A stretch of DNA of 64,000 bases from the NCBI RefSeq assembly GCF_005869845.1, contig NZ_VAWF01000004.1, forward strand, positions 62,001 through 126,000, in the 5' to 3' direction. The notes beneath the pieces are model-generated. The model was given only the letters and a program-made list of their open reading frames with translations, was not told the origin of the DNA and did not search any database. Both the position numbers and the translations under genes were made by a program. This document shows, piece by piece, positions 44,888 through 53,684 of the stretch; position 1 is the stretch's first letter, and every line of letters starts with the position of its first letter. Origin of the DNA: Fodinibius saliphilus (lineage in GTDB: Bacteria; Bacteroidota; Rhodothermia; Balneolales; Balneolaceae).

Positions 44888-46087
44888 ATGAATTCTTCGA
44901 TCATACAACTAAAAGAGATCGCACAAAAATCTACTAAAACTATTATCGGCCTAATGTCGGGCACCTCTCTTGATGGTCTCGACATTGCACTCTGTGAGGT
45001 TCAAGGGGCAGGCCAAAGCACGGAAGTTACACTCAAAAAATTTATTACCAAACTATACACAGCTCAAAACAAAAAGCGACTTAACGCAATCTCTTCCATA
45101 AATGAGACCTCGATGGAAGAGGTGTGTCTGCTTCACTCCTGGTTAGGGAATTACCATGGCAAACTGGTTAATGAAGCACTGCGCGAATGGGATATTGCCC
45201 CTTCGGATATAGACTGTATTGCCAGTCATGGACAAACGATTTACCATTTGCCCAAAATCCAGCATCGTCAGGAGGGTATGCCTAACAGTACTCTGCAAAT
45301 TGGAGATTCTGATCATATCGCACGAACTACCGGTATCCTAACCATCGGTGATTTCCGGCAAAAACATACAGCTGCCGGAGGGGAGGGAGCACCTATGGTC
45401 TCTTTTGTGGATAGGCTGCTCTATACTCATCATACTGAAAATCGTGTTCTACTAAATATTGGAGGCATTGCTAACTTTACCTACTTACCGGCCAGAAATA
45501 ACAATCAATCTGAGACCATTACCACTGATACCGGGCCAGGTAATACACTGATTGATATGGCAACTCAACAATATTTTGCTAAAGAATATGACAAGGATGG
45601 GGCTATTGCTAAGAGGGGAACAGTAAACCGCAAAGCTCTTAATGCACTCAAAGCCGATCCCTATTTTAAAAAACCACTTCCCAAAACAACGGGTCCCGAG
45701 CTATTCAATTTAACTTGGGTAGATCGCCTTCTTTATAAAGCGGGGGTGGCAGATATCGATCCCGAGAACCTGGTAGCAACATTGAGTCGCTTGACCGCCG
45801 AAACCATTACTGACTCTATCAAGAAGGTATTGGATGAACAACAACCTGCTATCTACATAAGCGGAGGGGGGATTCACAATCCTGTAGTTTACAACTGGAT
45901 AACAGAACTTCTTCCAAGTTGCAGTACCAGCAGCTTTGAAAATATTGGATTTAATCCTGATGCTAAAGAAGCTGTTATCTTCGCGATATTGGCGAATGAG
46001 ACCTTATCCGGGAAGGGATTTTCATTAGATGCCAACAATCCCGATAGTCCTACAATAAACTTTGGTAAGATATCTTTTCCCACCTGA
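44888..46087 (+). CDS. anmK: Anhydro-N-acetylmuramic acid kinase
   Basis: A 399-residue AnmK, which phosphorylates and opens 1,6-anhydro-MurNAc to MurNAc-6-phosphate in peptidoglycan recycling. The family signature GLMSGTSLDGLDIALCEV near residue 22, the catalytic-base region IGDFRQKHTAAGGEGAP, TDTGPGNTLID and the ISGGGIHNP ATP-binding segment are all present. The size is normal. It is divergent from the SSS symporter and convergent, with a 2-bp gap, with the HGSNAT-like gene. A MurQ gene is not seen in this window. Confidence 0.95.
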   Translation: MNSSIIQLKEIAQKSTKTIIGLMSGTSLDGLDIALCEVQGAGQSTEVTLKKFITKLYTAQNKKRLNAISSINETSMEEVCLLHSWLGNYHGKLVNEALREWDIAPSDIDCIASHGQTIYHLPKIQHRQEGMPNSTLQIGDSDHIARTTGILTIGDFRQKHTAAGGEGAPMVSFVDRLLYTHHTENRVLLNIGGIANFTYLPARNNNQSETITTDTGPGNTLIDMATQQYFAKEYDKDGAIAKRGTVNRKALNALKADPYFKKPLPKTTGPELFNLTWVDRLLYKAGVADIDPENLVATLSRLTAETITDSIKKVLDEQQPAIYISGGGIHNPVVYNWITELLPSCSTSSFENIGFNPDAKEAVIFAILANETLSGKGFSLDANNPDSPTINFGKISFPT

Positions 46088-46089
46088 TA

Positions 46090-47226
46090 TCAGATCTTAA
46101 TAAAAATCTCTCGCTTATAGAATAGCCACATTATCCACAGCCAGAAAAGGATATAGCTTACTGCAAAGATAAGCGACGCATTAATCGGGCTCGCAATAGG
46201 TAGCAACAAACCCTCATAAATCACACCTTTAATACTGCTCGTACCCTCTGAGGTAGTTACGGGGATAAGGTAAAACAACTTGGCCATTAAAGAGGAGAGC
46301 ACAAATACTGCTAAAGCATTAAGACCATAAATCTTAAATGGTTCTGCCCATTTCTTGTATCCTTTCATATCTATAAGCCAATAACAAATTGCTAAAAAGT
46401 GCAGAGCAAAGCCTCCGGTAAAGAGTACATAGCTGCTGGTCCAAAGTCCTTTGTTAATAGGAAACCAGACATCAACAATCAGGCCTAGTACTAAGCCCAA
46501 GTTCCCATACAGGAACATACGTATCACTTTTTCTTGGTCTGTTTGGCCGGATCGCAATAGTTTCCCAGTTAATAAACCGATCAGCACGGTTGCAATAGCA
46601 GGAATAGTGCTAAGCAATCCTTCTGGTTCCCAGCCGGGTTTCCATAAATGTCCACCTAACAAAAGCTGATCAATATAAGTCGCCAAATTCCCTTCTTTTG
46701 TCAGTACGCCAACACCCTGACCCGGTACGGGTACCGTCATCATTAAAATCCAATACCCCACAAGAATACCAACCATCCACAGTACCAAGGATTTTACCTT
46801 TCGGAACTCTAAAAAAATAATGGAAGCAAATAAATAACAAAGTGCAATTCTTTGCAGCACCCCCATAATTCGCATTGAGGAGAAATCGTATAATTGCAGC
46901 GGATCAAAACGGATAAGCGGAAATACGGCCATGAACAGCCCAATCCCGAAAAGTATAACAGAGCGTTTAATCACCTTTTTATATAACACTGATTTGGGAA
47001 TCTCGCGCTCAAACATTTTACCAAAAGAGTACGTCATTGCGACTCCTACGATAAATAAGAAGAAAGGAAAAATAAGATCGGTTGGTGTCCAGCCGTGCCA
47101 TTGGGCATGCAACAATGGCGCATACACATGCGACCAATTACCCGGATTATTAACCAAAATCATTCCAGCAATAGTAATGCCTCTGAAAACATCTAACGAT
47201 ACCAAACGCTCTCGACGTTGAACCAT
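46090..47226 (-). CDS. HGSNAT-like membrane acyltransferase (DUF5009)
   Basis: A 378-residue polytopic membrane protein of about ten helices, related to heparan-alpha-glucosaminide N-acetyltransferase (DUF5009). It opens with RLVSLDVFRGITIAGMILVNNPGNW, followed by WHGWTPTDLIFPFFLFIVGV with the conserved His region, and MRIMGVLQRIALCYL. Relatives transfer acetyl groups onto amino sugars across a membrane; the bacterial substrate is not established. Its place next to anmK supports a link to amino-sugar or cell-wall metabolism. It ends 2 bp from the anmK stop. Confidence 0.9.
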   Translation of the reverse strand: MVQRRERLVSLDVFRGITIAGMILVNNPGNWSHVYAPLLHAQWHGWTPTDLIFPFFLFIVGVAMTYSFGKMFEREIPKSVLYKKVIKRSVILFGIGLFMAVFPLIRFDPLQLYDFSSMRIMGVLQRIALCYLFASIIFLEFRKVKSLVLWMVGILVGYWILMMTVPVPGQGVGVLTKEGNLATYIDQLLLGGHLWKPGWEPEGLLSTIPAIATVLIGLLTGKLLRSGQTDQEKVIRMFLYGNLGLVLGLIVDVWFPINKGLWTSSYVLFTGGFALHFLAICYWLIDMKGYKKWAEPFKIYGLNALAVFVLSSLMAKLFYLIPVTTSEGTSSIKGVIYEGLLLPIASPINASLIFAVSYILFWLWIMWLFYKREIFIKI

Positions 47227-47376
47227 AATCTCACAACCAACTCAGCTAAAAAATAAATAGGGATATACAATGCGTAAACCCTTAGTTAATTGAAATGACT
47301 GACAGTTTCAACGCCCTAACATTAATTTTTACTTACTCTCTATGCAATACCTGTTGCAAATAGTTTGCAGATCTCT

Positions 47377-47973
47377 CTACGAAGGGTGCTTTTTCAACCA
47401 ATTGTAAAATTTTTGGATCGCCTTTCCCCGATGACTAATTTTATTCTTTTCATCGGCACCCAGTTCAGCAAAAGTAAGTTCATAACCTTCAGGTTTAAAA
47501 ACAGGATCATAACCAAAGCCCTGCTCACCCCGCTCCTCTTTTAATATTTCGCCCCTGCAAATCCCCTCAAAGGCATATTGGCCTTTATCAGTAACAAAAG
47601 CAGCAACCGTTCGAAATTGTGCTTTACGATCTTGCGTAGGTACCTCCGATAATTCATCTAGCAGTTTATCGTTATTGTCTTGATAGGTAACGGATTCCCC
47701 GGCGTAGCGGGCCGAATACACTCCGGGTGCCCCATTAAGTGCATCTACTTCCAGACCGGTATCATCAGAAAGAGTCGGTAACCCTGTTTCATGATGCACA
47801 TATTCAGCTTTTTTAAGAGCATTACCTTCAAGCGTTGGTCTATCCTCTACAACCTCTTCTAATTCAGGAAAGTCATAGGTTGATTTGAGCGTAACCCCTA
47901 ACGGCTTTAATGTTGCTCGTAATTCTTTAATCTTATCTTTATTCCCGGATGCTAAAACAATTGTCTCAAACAT
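47377..47973 (-). CDS. rdgB: RdgB/HAM1 non-canonical purine NTP pyrophosphatase
   Basis: A 198-residue house-cleaning enzyme that hydrolyses dITP, ITP and XTP to monophosphates. Family blocks are ETIVLASGNKDKIKELRATL, TLEGNALKKAEYV, LPTLSDDTGLEVDALNG, PGVYSARYAG, GFGYDPVFKPEGY and the closing KNKISHRGKAIQKF. I chose the ATG at 47971-47973 because homology starts with MFETIVLASGN; an upstream start would reach back into the adenosine kinase gene. It follows that gene after 8 bp, a purine-themed operon. Confidence 0.95.
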   Translation of the reverse strand: MFETIVLASGNKDKIKELRATLKPLGVTLKSTYDFPELEEVVEDRPTLEGNALKKAEYVHHETGLPTLSDDTGLEVDALNGAPGVYSARYAGESVTYQDNNDKLLDELSEVPTQDRKAQFRTVAAFVTDKGQYAFEGICRGEILKEERGEQGFGYDPVFKPEGYELTFAELGADEKNKISHRGKAIQKFYNWLKKHPS

Positions 47974-47981
47974 ATATGCAG

Positions 47982-48986
47982 TTAATCGCTGGCTTTGGAT
48001 TTCTTCAATATCTCTTGTACTTCGTGCCATTTTAGTCGCGGACCAAATTGTGATACGATTTTAGAGCCTGCCAAACTGGCCAACTTTCCAGCACCGGCAT
48101 ATCCTAAACCATTGGTAATGCCGTATAGAAAAGCACCTGCATACATATCGCCGGCACCATTAGAATCCACTGCTTTCACTTGGTAAGGTTCAATATCAAT
48201 AAAAGTATCACCATCGTAGATCATTGCCCCATTTTTCCCTTGGGTAATGACAAAACGATTAGCCTCTTTTTTGAGAGCTTCTCGCGCCTCCATAATATCA
48301 TTTTTCCCGGTATATATCCTTGCTTCCTCTTCATTACAGAATAGCAGATCTACCGAAGCCCCCACTACTTCCTCAAAACGCTCCTTAAAAGCTTCTACTA
48401 TAGAAGGATCAGAAAGAGTAAGTGCTGTTTTTACATCATTCTCTTGTGCAATTCGTTTTGTCTCTTTCATCGCCTCAAATCCACCATCAGCTGCTACCAG
48501 GTACCCTTCGATATAGACAAATTCCGAGTCTTTTATTGCGAGTTCATCAATTTCTTTAGGTGATAACTCAGAAGTTATCCCTAAATAGGTATTCATCGTG
48601 CGTTCCGCATCATCGGTAACCATTACCAAGCATTTGCCGGTGATTCCGTTTTCGCGTTCCTGGCGGTCAAAATTGGTGTTAATTCCGGCCTCTTTCATGT
48701 CTTCGAGATACAAATCTCCGAATTTATCATCCGCTACCTTGCATGAATAGAATGCTTTGCCTCCAAATTGGCTAACCGCAAAAATAGTATTTGCAGCTGA
48801 TCCTCCGGGCTTCTCAATTGTTTCTTCTCTGTTGATATCGTCAATCAGACTAAATTGGGTATCTTCATCTACAAGAGTCATAACCCCTTTGGTAACCTCA
48901 TGCTTACTTAGAAATGAATCTGAAACTTCAAACTCCATATCTACAAGGGCGTTACCAATACCGTAAACGTTATACTTCTTTTTCAT
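47982..48986 (-). CDS. PfkB-family carbohydrate kinase, probable adenosine kinase
   Basis: A 334-residue ribokinase-fold enzyme. The PfkB signatures are present: the N-terminal KPGGSAANTIFAVSQFGG and the C-terminal VDSNGAGDMYAGAFLYG with the catalytic Asp and anion hole. The start KYNVYGIGNALVDMEFEV is typical of the adenosine-kinase-like group of Bacteroidota. It is operonic with rdgB (8-bp gap), which supports a nucleoside substrate. Other sugars cannot be excluded from sequence alone. Confidence 0.88.
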   Translation of the reverse strand: MKKKYNVYGIGNALVDMEFEVSDSFLSKHEVTKGVMTLVDEDTQFSLIDDINREETIEKPGGSAANTIFAVSQFGGKAFYSCKVADDKFGDLYLEDMKEAGINTNFDRQERENGITGKCLVMVTDDAERTMNTYLGITSELSPKEIDELAIKDSEFVYIEGYLVAADGGFEAMKETKRIAQENDVKTALTLSDPSIVEAFKERFEEVVGASVDLLFCNEEEARIYTGKNDIMEAREALKKEANRFVITQGKNGAMIYDGDTFIDIEPYQVKAVDSNGAGDMYAGAFLYGITNGLGYAGAGKLASLAGSKIVSQFGPRLKWHEVQEILKKSKASD

Positions 48987-49076
48987 AGGAATGATAAAAG
49001 GGTCTATAATTAAGAATATTAAAGTGCAGAAAATACGAACTCTGAAGGGCTGAATAAAGTAAAAAGGTAGTTGAAT

Positions 49077-49109
49077 AAAAAAGGCACCTGCCTACAAAAA
49101 GCAGGTGCC
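49077..49109 (-). terminator. Terminator of subtilase gene 1
   Basis: On the minus strand GGCACCTGC (plus 49101-49109) pairs with GCAGGTGCC (plus 49083-49091) over nine perfect pairs, followed by TTTTTT. Nearly the same hairpin ends subtilase gene 2. Confidence 0.9.
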
Positions 49110-49142
49110 CATTAAAACTATGCAGAAACTAAATCAAATAAC

Positions 49143-50357
49143 TTAGTTATGTGCAATAGGATCAGGATCTCCATCAGGATCATTAATAGCTGTTCCATCA
49201 CTATTAGGACTGCCGTTTGTTACAAGTAGAAGACCTGCAACGTGAGGACTTGCCATAGAAGTACCGCTGATAGTATCGGTACCGCCATCCATCCATAGTG
49301 AAAGAATATCAACACCGGGAGCAGCATACTCAATTGGTGGATTACCGTAGTTAGAGAATGAAGCAAAAGTATCCGTATCATCAATAGCCGATACGGTCCA
49401 CACGTTATTGTATTCTACACGAGCAGGAGAATAATTATTTGCATCATCACTGTCGTTACCTGCTGCAATTGCAAAGTAAATGCCTTGGTCTGCGGCATTG
49501 CGAACAGCATCATCAACAGACTGAGAAGCCCCACCGCCGAGACTCATATTTGCGACGTCACCGGCAGAAGCATTGGCTGCTACATAATCGATACCATTAA
49601 TAATTCCTGAATACGAACCACTGCCTCGGCTATCAAGCACTTTTACACCTACTACCGTAGCTCCGGCTGCAACGCCAACTACATCGATATCGTTATCAAT
49701 AGCTGCAATAGTACCGGCAACATGCGTACCGTGACCATTTCCGTCATCAGCACTCTTTGAATCTTTACCGGAAGTAATAAAAGTTACACTTCTGGATTGA
49801 TCAACATTTAAGTCGGGATGATCCAGATCAACTCCGGTATCGATCACCCAAGCAGTACCAGAACTAGCAGTAGCGCCACCTATTCGGGTAATTCCCCATG
49901 GTGTAGTTTGAGAAGTTGAACCACCATCACCGTCTTTACACGAAGGCCATGGCGAGCATGATCCCGGGGGGGCCAAAGCTACCATACGATCTTTTTCGAT
50001 ATATGCTACACGATCATCGTTACGAAGATCTGATAACTGCTTATCACTCAAATTAGCAGCAAAACCCTGAATAGCGACATTATATTTATTTGATACAGCT
50101 TTTTCTTCGATGCTGTAGCTGGTAAGCATTTCAGACCTGACAGCTTTTACTCTATCAGAACCAATTGCTTTTCCTTTTGAATCTTTTTCATCAAACACCA
50201 CAATATATCGATTCCCGATATCCTGGGGTGTTTTGGAAAGATCCTGTGTTTCTTGTTGATTTTCGTTGTTAAGATTATTGGTCGGCTGATCGCAGGCTGC
50301 AAAGCCAAAAACGATTAACACAACCACTAAGGTTAACTTAGAAAATATATTTCTCAT
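49143..50357 (-). CDS. S8-family subtilisin-like serine protease, lipoprotein (paralogue 1)
   Basis: A 404-residue preproprotein. The lipobox FGFAAC gives Cys22; an I9-type propeptide follows (NRYIVVFDEKDSKG, about 49-127, ending YIEKDRMVAL). The peptidase has the full triad: Asp173 in VIDTGVD, His209 in GNGHGTHVAG and Ser367 in GTSMASPHVAG, with the oxyanion Asn301 in AAGND. A Cys-containing linker (PPGSCSPWPSCKDGDGG) precedes the catalytic domain. The C-terminus is short and acidic (DPDGDPDPIAHN). It probably sits on the outer membrane. A close paralogue lies upstream on the same strand, and each gene has its own terminator. Confidence 0.95.
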   Translation of the reverse strand: MRNIFSKLTLVVVLIVFGFAACDQPTNNLNNENQQETQDLSKTPQDIGNRYIVVFDEKDSKGKAIGSDRVKAVRSEMLTSYSIEEKAVSNKYNVAIQGFAANLSDKQLSDLRNDDRVAYIEKDRMVALAPPGSCSPWPSCKDGDGGSTSQTTPWGITRIGGATASSGTAWVIDTGVDLDHPDLNVDQSRSVTFITSGKDSKSADDGNGHGTHVAGTIAAIDNDIDVVGVAAGATVVGVKVLDSRGSGSYSGIINGIDYVAANASAGDVANMSLGGGASQSVDDAVRNAADQGIYFAIAAGNDSDDANNYSPARVEYNNVWTVSAIDDTDTFASFSNYGNPPIEYAAPGVDILSLWMDGGTDTISGTSMASPHVAGLLLVTNGSPNSDGTAINDPDGDPDPIAHN

Positions 50358-50648
50358 AGTTATCCATCTTTTATTTGAAAATTATATTCGCCGAAGCGAA
50401 CATTGAAAGACAGAAATTTATAGCTCGAAATGCCCTAAAGAATTTTGGAAGAAAGCATTTGTAAAATTTCTGTTACAATTGTTAAGAGGGGTTAATAACC
50501 AAAAATGATTCGAATTTTCCAAGATAAATGGACAATTAATTATTAATCATTAAACCAATATTGATACATAACCTAACTAGGTTAGGGTATATGCCTTTTT
50601 CCTTTCGCTGTTTTTCTTTTTTAGATCAAAAATGTAGCCCAATAAAAA
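50358..50648. other. Intergenic region between the two subtilase genes
   Basis: About 290 bp of AT-rich leader and promoter DNA for paralogue 1, with no gene. It contains the word TAACAATTGT (near 50470 on the minus strand), also found upstream of paralogue 2, and a UUCG-loop hairpin near the start codon. Confidence 0.4.
50387..50400 (-). other. UUCG tetraloop hairpin in the 5' leader of subtilase gene 1
   Basis: On the minus strand TTCGC-TTCG-GCGAA forms a five-pair stem with a C(UUCG)G loop, a very stable RNA hairpin, about 30 bases before the start codon and followed by TATAATTTTC. It may stabilise the mRNA or act as an attenuator. Confidence 0.4.
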
Positions 50649-50672
50649 GCACCTGCCCAAATGGACAGGTGC
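50641..50672 (-). terminator. Terminator of subtilase gene 2
   Basis: On the minus strand GCACCTG (plus 50666-50672) pairs with CAGGTGC (plus 50649-50655), followed by TTTTTATT. The stem sequence matches that of subtilase gene 1. Confidence 0.85.
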
Positions 50673-50701
50673 CCGAGTAAAGTTTCTTACTTTATTTCTA
50701 T

Positions 50702-51943
50702 CTATTGATGAATAATTGGGTCGGGATTACCGTCAGGATCGCCATTGGCAGTACCATTACTGCTGGGATTTCCACCGGTAACGAGCAATACTCCTGCAGC
50801 ATGGGGACTTGCCATGGAAGTACCGTCAATGGTATTTGTACCATTATTTTTCCATAGAGATTTAACACTCACACCCGGAGCTGCATACTCAATAGGCGGA
50901 TTACCGTAATTGGAGAACGACGCAAAATTATCGTTAGAATCGATAGCTGAGATCGTCCACACGTTATTGTATTCCACCCGTGCAGGAGAATAATTATTTG
51001 CATCATCGCTGTCGTTACCTGCAGCAATAGCAAAATAAATACCCTGATCTGCAGCATTTTGTACAGCATTATCAACAGATTGGGAAGTGCCACCACCAAG
51101 ACTCATGTTAGCAACATCACCGGGAGAAGCATTTGCTGCCACATAATCTATCCCGTCTATAATACCCGAGTAGGTTCCACTTCCATTACTACCGAGTACT
51201 TTTACACCTACTATGGTAGCACCGGCAGCTACACCAACAACATCGATATTATTGTCTTTTGCTGCAATAGTTCCTGCAACGTGTGTTCCATGTCCATTAC
51301 CATCATCTGCGGAAGGTTCACCAGAAACAAATGATGTGCTCAAGTTAGTATTAACATTAAGATCATCATGGTCCAGATCTACACCTGTATCAATAACCCA
51401 AGCGGTGCCTGAGCTGGCAGTAGCTCCACCTACGCGGTCAATACCCCACGGTGTCTCTTGCGAACCGCCGTCATCGTCATGGCAACCGATGCCATAATAG
51501 TAGCAGTACCACCAAGGATAATGATCATTTATTTTAGGAGGGGAAAGTATAACTATCCGATCTTGCTCTACATAGTCTACGTCTTTATCATTACGTAGCT
51601 TGGCAAGTTGGTTATCAGAAAGCTCGGCCGCGAATCCTCCAATTGCATTGGTAAATCTATGTTTAAGAGCATCACTGCCAATTTTGTACTTTGAGACCAT
51701 CGAGCTTATTTTTTGTGACCGCAGCTTCGCCTTTGATTTGCTCTTGTCAGAGTCCTTATCAAAGACTACGATGTACTGGCCATCAATAGGCTGGCCCTGT
51801 TTATCCATTATTTTCTGGATCTCTTCTTTTTTGGTTAGTTCTTCCTTTTGATTGTTAGTTGGATTATCACAAGCTGTCATTACGAGAAGAGCAACAACAG
51901 TAAATGCGATTAACTTATTTGTTATTTTAGATTTAGATAACAT
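50702..51943 (-). CDS. S8-family subtilisin-like serine protease, lipoprotein (paralogue 2)
   Basis: A 413-residue paralogue of the neighbouring subtilase with the same layout. The lipobox VMTAC gives Cys25, the I9-type propeptide covers about 55-133 (GQYIVVFDKDSD to YVEQDRIVIL), and the triad is Asp185, His218 and Ser376. From Trp166 on the two proteins are very similar, with long identical stretches such as IYFAIAAGNDSDDANNYSP, while propeptide and linker differ; here the linker is aromatic (HYPWWYCYYYGIGCH). A recent tandem duplication with divergence of the propeptide is the simplest reading. Targets are unknown. Confidence 0.95.
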   Translation of the reverse strand: MLSKSKITNKLIAFTVVALLVMTACDNPTNNQKEELTKKEEIQKIMDKQGQPIDGQYIVVFDKDSDKSKSKAKLRSQKISSMVSKYKIGSDALKHRFTNAIGGFAAELSDNQLAKLRNDKDVDYVEQDRIVILSPPKINDHYPWWYCYYYGIGCHDDDGGSQETPWGIDRVGGATASSGTAWVIDTGVDLDHDDLNVNTNLSTSFVSGEPSADDGNGHGTHVAGTIAAKDNNIDVVGVAAGATIVGVKVLGSNGSGTYSGIIDGIDYVAANASPGDVANMSLGGGTSQSVDNAVQNAADQGIYFAIAAGNDSDDANNYSPARVEYNNVWTISAIDSNDNFASFSNYGNPPIEYAAPGVSVKSLWKNNGTNTIDGTSMASPHAAGVLLVTGGNPSSNGTANGDPDGNPDPIIHQ

Positions 51944-52325
51944 AAATAGTCTATCCTTTTCTATTAAAATTTATCCACTGTTTGTGGTGTACTAATCGTG
52001 GTAAAAAATCCTGAATAGTTGTTTTTATTACGCTCACCAATACTATTGGCTTATTTTTTAAGGATCTTTCACCATTTTCATTTACAAGAGTTAACAATTG
52101 TTAGATTGTTACAGGTTTTTTTCTAAAAATATTTATAGCCCAAGAAACGGCATCAGGACCTATATACAGGATTTACGCAATTAAATAATTCACATAAAAC
52201 AAAAATACCACCCTCATTTTAGTAATGGGTATGTTATATTTAGATGAATTTTGTTCGATTATGGAATCCTGTTGTGGGAAATATAGAACAGCACATTAAT
52301 ACCTAAAGCTATTGTTAGTAGCCCA
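51944..52325. other. Divergent intergenic region between subtilase 2 and the Nudix gene
   Basis: A 382-bp AT-rich region with no supported gene. It holds the AACAATTGTT palindrome near 52095, echoing the TAACAATTGT word upstream of subtilase 1, and should contain both promoters. Confidence 0.4.
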
Positions 52326-52955
52326 ATGGAGGAGCTTGTTAATTTTTTAAAAAATCGATTACAAAAGGAGCTGCCCGGAAGAGAGGCTCAGCTCAAGATG
52401 GCACCAAAACCTATTTCAAGTGGTAGTATTAGAAAAATGGAGGCTCCCAACCATGCCAATGACAGCAGTGTATTAATTTTGTTATTCCCCAATGAAGAGG
52501 GAGAAGCAGAATTAACCCTTACCCTGCGAAGTCATGATATTGACCATGGGGGACAAATAAGTTTTCCGGGAGGGAGAGCTGAAGCGGGAGAAAGCCCTGC
52601 CCAAACAGCACTACGTGAAGCCGAAGAAGAAATTGGTATTAATGCTGATTCTGTTACCATCATAGGACAACTCAGTGATCTGTATATTAACAATTCAAAT
52701 AACCTTGTCACCCCAGTTGTTGGTATTTCAAAACAAAAACCCACATTTGACATTAACCCCTCAGAAGTTGAAGAAGTATTTGCTGTTGAACTAAATTCCC
52801 TTTTGCATAAGAAAAACCTAAGTGTTGAAAACTGGGAGCTGGGCAAACATAGCTATAAAGTTCCCTATTGGAATATTCACCAAGTGCCCCTGTGGGGAGC
52901 TACAGCAATGATGTTACATGAACTGCTCGATCTCTACCGGGCATATTGTGAATAA
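52326..52955 (+). CDS. Nudix hydrolase of the CoA-pyrophosphatase type
   Basis: A 209-residue Nudix protein. The Nudix box is GGRAEAGESPAQTALREAEEEIGI, in agreement with GX5EX7REUXEEXGU, and it is preceded by the LTLRSHDIDHGGQISFPGG segment typical of the NudL/CoA diphosphatase group. Members cleave CoA and derivatives to 4'-phosphopantetheine and ADP. Divergent from the subtilase genes and followed after 51 bp by a membrane protein gene. The CoA substrate is by family resemblance. Confidence 0.9.
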   Translation: MEELVNFLKNRLQKELPGREAQLKMAPKPISSGSIRKMEAPNHANDSSVLILLFPNEEGEAELTLTLRSHDIDHGGQISFPGGRAEAGESPAQTALREAEEEIGINADSVTIIGQLSDLYINNSNNLVTPVVGISKQKPTFDINPSEVEEVFAVELNSLLHKKNLSVENWELGKHSYKVPYWNIHQVPLWGATAMMLHELLDLYRAYCE

Positions 52956-53006
52956 TAAAACCAATTAAACTAAAAATGCTATTAAATTATAAGCATTAAT
53001 TTACAG

Positions 53007-53678
53007 ATGGAGTGGATAATAGCAGGTTTAACATTCGGTTTTCTTGGCAGTTTCCACTGTGTAGGCATGTGTGGCCCCATTGCCCTGGCTCTACCTCTCA
53101 AAAGGAATGAGCGTATTTATTACATAGCCTCCAGAATGATCTACAATATCGGTCGGATCATCACCTACAGTCTGCTTGGCTTTCTGGTTGGTTTTTTCAG
53201 CAGTATGATTGCTATAGGCGTCTACCAACAAGGGCTTTCTATTGGTATGGGTGCTCTAATGTTGCTAGCTCTCGGATGGAGTAAATTGCGAATACTTCTA
53301 CAACGGATGGAAAAAATGCCAACTAAGTTTATCGATAAAATAAGTCGACATTTCAAACAGCTGTTCAATAATGGAAGAATATGGTCCCTCTTCCTTATTG
53401 GCTTATTAAATGGTTTACTACCCTGTGGGTTTGTGTATATGGGATTGGCAACGGCCCTCACCTTTGGCAGCATCCAAAGCAGTACCCTCTTTATGGCAGG
53501 CTTTGGGCTAGGTACGGTACCGGCCATGTTGGGTATTAGCTTGGCCGGCGGATTGGTACCCCCGGCCTTCCGAAAAAAATTACGACAACTCTCTCCCTAT
53601 TTTATTGCGCTGGTTGGCATTATTCTAATATTGCGTGGGCTAGGGTTAGGAATTCCTTTTATTAGCCCAATTCTCTAA
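53007..53678 (+). CDS. TauE/SafE-like (UreH-domain) membrane protein
   Basis: A 223-residue membrane protein with about six helices. The hallmark GSFHCVGMCGPIALALPL lies at the N-terminus and the second half has LNGLLPCGFVYMGLATAL. This is the UreH/SafE-like subgroup often found with cytochrome oxidase assembly genes and thought to handle metals such as copper; no oxidase genes are near here. It ends 6 bp from the convergent glycosylasparaginase gene. Confidence 0.88.
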   Translation: MEWIIAGLTFGFLGSFHCVGMCGPIALALPLKRNERIYYIASRMIYNIGRIITYSLLGFLVGFFSSMIAIGVYQQGLSIGMGALMLLALGWSKLRILLQRMEKMPTKFIDKISRHFKQLFNNGRIWSLFLIGLLNGLLPCGFVYMGLATALTFGSIQSSTLFMAGFGLGTVPAMLGISLAGGLVPPAFRKKLRQLSPYFIALVGIILILRGLGLGIPFISPIL

Positions 53679-53684
53679 GAAACG

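Noticed and set aside
47974-48030. Extended RdgB start within the adenosine kinase gene
   Set aside because: The extra 19 residues overlap the kinase coding end, and RdgB homology starts at MFETIVLASGN.
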